Shown piece by piece: positions 7,770 through 8,951 of a stretch of DNA of 8,951 nt. A model generated the notes under the pieces. That model was given only the letters and a program-made list of their open reading frames with translations, was not told the DNA's origin and searched no databases. The DNA is from Lentihominibacter excrementipullorum (GTDB lineage Bacteria > Bacillota > Clostridia > Peptostreptococcales > Anaerovoracaceae). Position 1 is the stretch's first letter. Each line of letters opens with the position of its first letter. The position numbers and the translations under genes were made by a program. The DNA lies in NCBI GenBank assembly GCA_018713975.1, contig DVOB01000085.1, positions 1-8,951 on the forward strand. Direction: 5' to 3'.

Positions 7770-7796
7770 AAATATAAGCCTCTTGAATCAATACAG

Positions 7797-8588
7797 CTAT
7801 GCCAGATATCCCATCACCAAAACTATATAATAGTATACCATCGGTCCCGTAAACAATACGCTGTCGAACCTGTCCAGTATACCCCCGTGACCCGGTATCA
7901 GGTTGCCGTAATCCTTTATTCCCATCTTCCTCTTGAATACCGACGCAGTCAGGTCCCCGAACTGGGAAATGATCCCTCCAAGGACGCCTATTATCATGCA
8001 GTGGACGAGAACGTCATCCATGAAGAAATATCCGAACAGTCCGCTGAGCACCACGCTTCCGATAACACCTCCGACAGATCCCTCTATGGTCTTCTTAGGG
8101 CTTATATGAGGACACAACTTGTGTTTTCCCAGCAAGTACCCGCTGAAATACGCCATTATATCAGTCCCGAATGCGGTGATGACGATGAGCCATACCATCA
8201 AGCCATACTGAGTCTGCTCCACCAGTGTCACATGGAATGAAAAAAACACCACATAGAATATGCCGGTAATGGTCGCCATGGCGGCCTCCAGCTTTCTATG
8301 TTCTATGTCGAACAGATACAGAAGACTGGCCACTACTACCGCGAAGGACCACAGCATATACCACTCAACGCGTCCATCGCCAAAAAGCTCCACCGCATAC
8401 AACACTACAGCTGCCGCTACGGCAATGGTGAAGCTGGGCTTCACTCCCATCGCTCTGAATCCATTGTAAAATTCCCTCACGCCCATTATTCCTATGAGAA
8501 GGCAGGCGGCAAAAAGTACATATCCTCCCAGCAGCAGGATCACCAATAGCGGGAGCATGATAAGTCCCGAAAGAACTCTTGTCTTCAT
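7797..8588 (-). CDS. cdsA: Phosphatidate cytidylyltransferase (CDP-diglyceride synthase)
   Basis: CdsA joins CTP and phosphatidic acid to give CDP-diacylglycerol, the precursor of phosphatidylglycerol, cardiolipin and other phospholipids. The 263-residue protein is almost entirely hydrophobic helices, as expected for this membrane enzyme. Helices near 5-35, 54-70, 76-93, 107-120 and 128-150 can be seen, followed by more around 171-208 and 243-262. The family signature is complete near the C-terminus: S217, K220-R221, K225-D226, H234-G-G236, D239-R240 and D242. The conserved G141-T-D143 and S163-P-K-K-T-x-E-G170 blocks are also present. It starts 3 nt after the uppS stop, and its GGAGG ribosome binding site (8599-8603) lies inside the final uppS codons. 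Translation of the two genes is probably coupled. The stop is TAG. Confidence 0.96.
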   Translation of the reverse strand: MKTRVLSGLIMLPLLVILLLGGYVLFAACLLIGIMGVREFYNGFRAMGVKPSFTIAVAAAVVLYAVELFGDGRVEWYMLWSFAVVVASLLYLFDIEHRKLEAAMATITGIFYVVFFSFHVTLVEQTQYGLMVWLIVITAFGTDIMAYFSGYLLGKHKLCPHISPKKTIEGSVGGVIGSVVLSGLFGYFFMDDVLVHCMIIGVLGGIISQFGDLTASVFKRKMGIKDYGNLIPGHGGILDRFDSVLFTGPMVYYYIVLVMGYLA

Positions 8589-8591
8589 CTG

Positions 8592-8951
8592 TCATCTACC
8601 TCCGAATCTTCTGTCTCTGCTCTGATACTCAGCGATGGCTTTTTCGTATTCCTCGGGAGTGAAATCAGGCCACAGCACATCGGAAAAGACCAGTTCGCTG
8701 TAGGCACTCTGCCACAGGAGGAAATTGGAAAGGCGCAGCTCTCCGCTGGTCCTTATTATCAATTCCGGATCAGGTACATCGGCATGGAGCCGTCCTGTTG
8801 ACAATTCATCCGATATCATCTCCTCAGTGATGTCTCCCGGCTGCAGCTGGCCCGCCGCCACCTTTTCGCCCAGCGCTCTGACAGCCTCTTTTATCTCGCC
8901 GCGTCCTCCGTAATTGAGGGCTATATTGAACTGCAGACCTGTATTGTCAGC
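8592..8951 (-). CDS. uppS: Isoprenyl transferase / undecaprenyl diphosphate synthase, 3' part only
   Basis: Reading on in frame to the window edge gives 119 residues without a stop, so the gene continues beyond 8951 and about the N-terminal half of a ~240-residue protein is missing. An in-frame GTG at 8859-8861 is internal and not the start. UppS adds isopentenyl units to farnesyl diphosphate to form undecaprenyl diphosphate, the lipid carrier for peptidoglycan and teichoic acid precursors. The visible part begins in the conserved A-L-N-Y-G-G-R-G-E-I block. It contains the signature D-P-E-L-I-I-R-T-S-G-E-x-R-L-S-N-F-L-L-W-Q and then the A-Y-S-E-L-V-F and W-P-D-F motifs. The Arg/Ser of R-T-S-G-E bind the homoallylic pyrophosphate in the family. 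The catalytic Asp motif lies in the unseen half. The last codons (GGA GGT AGA TGA) supply the ribosome binding site of cdsA. Confidence 0.95.
   Translation of the reverse strand, partial: ADNTGLQFNIALNYGGRGEIKEAVRALGEKVAAGQLQPGDITEEMISDELSTGRLHADVPDPELIIRTSGELRLSNFLLWQSAYSELVFSDVLWPDFTPEEYEKAIAEYQSRDRRFGGR

Noticed and set aside
7770..7796. Possible internal promoter before dxr (TTGATT and TATATT on the minus strand)
   Set aside because: The two boxes are only 9 nt apart, far less than the required 16-18, so this is AT-rich spacer rather than a promoter.
8859..8861. GTG as a possible uppS start
   Set aside because: Conserved UppS sequence (N-Y-G-G-R-G-E-I) continues in frame upstream of it to the window edge, so it is an internal valine codon.

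Overview
The window is an ordinary-looking stretch of chromosome from a Gram-positive bacterium, most likely of the Clostridia (Bacillota). The evidence is a PolC-type replicative polymerase, the gene order uppS-cdsA-dxr-rseP-ispG-polC that is common in that class, strong GGAGG ribosome binding sites and tight gene spacing. Base composition looks close to half GC by eye, yet Ile is often ATA and Arg is often AGA/AGG. This hints at one of the mid-GC clostridial lineages, but I cannot name a genus.

Layout. Positions 1-78 hold a promoter and ribosome binding site for a plus-strand gene at 79-597, which encodes a small nitroreductase-family flavoprotein. A perfect 12-bp hairpin at 623-650 separates it from a convergent minus-strand operon that fills the rest of the window. 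In transcription order the operon is uppS (3' half only, cut by the window edge), cdsA, dxr, rseP, ispG and polC. Gaps between these genes are 3, 27, 13 and 46 nt, and ispG and polC overlap by 29 nt. There is no gene-free stretch longer than 300 bases. I see no mobile element, tRNA, rRNA or CRISPR array.

How the genes fit together. Dxr and IspG are the second and the penultimate enzymes of the MEP route to isoprenoid precursors. UppS turns those precursors into the undecaprenyl carrier lipid for cell wall synthesis. CdsA makes CDP-diacylglycerol for phospholipids, and RseP is the intramembrane site-2 protease often found beside them. PolC is translated last, apparently coupled to ispG.

The one clear surprise is PolC itself. 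At 1267 residues it is about 170 shorter than the usual ~1440, and the missing piece is the 3'-5' DEDD proofreading exonuclease normally inserted in the PHP domain. The PHP domain is continuous and appears to keep a full set of metal-binding residues. This suggests a replicase that proofreads through PHP, through a separate exonuclease, or not at all. I do not see a wholly new multi-gene system here.
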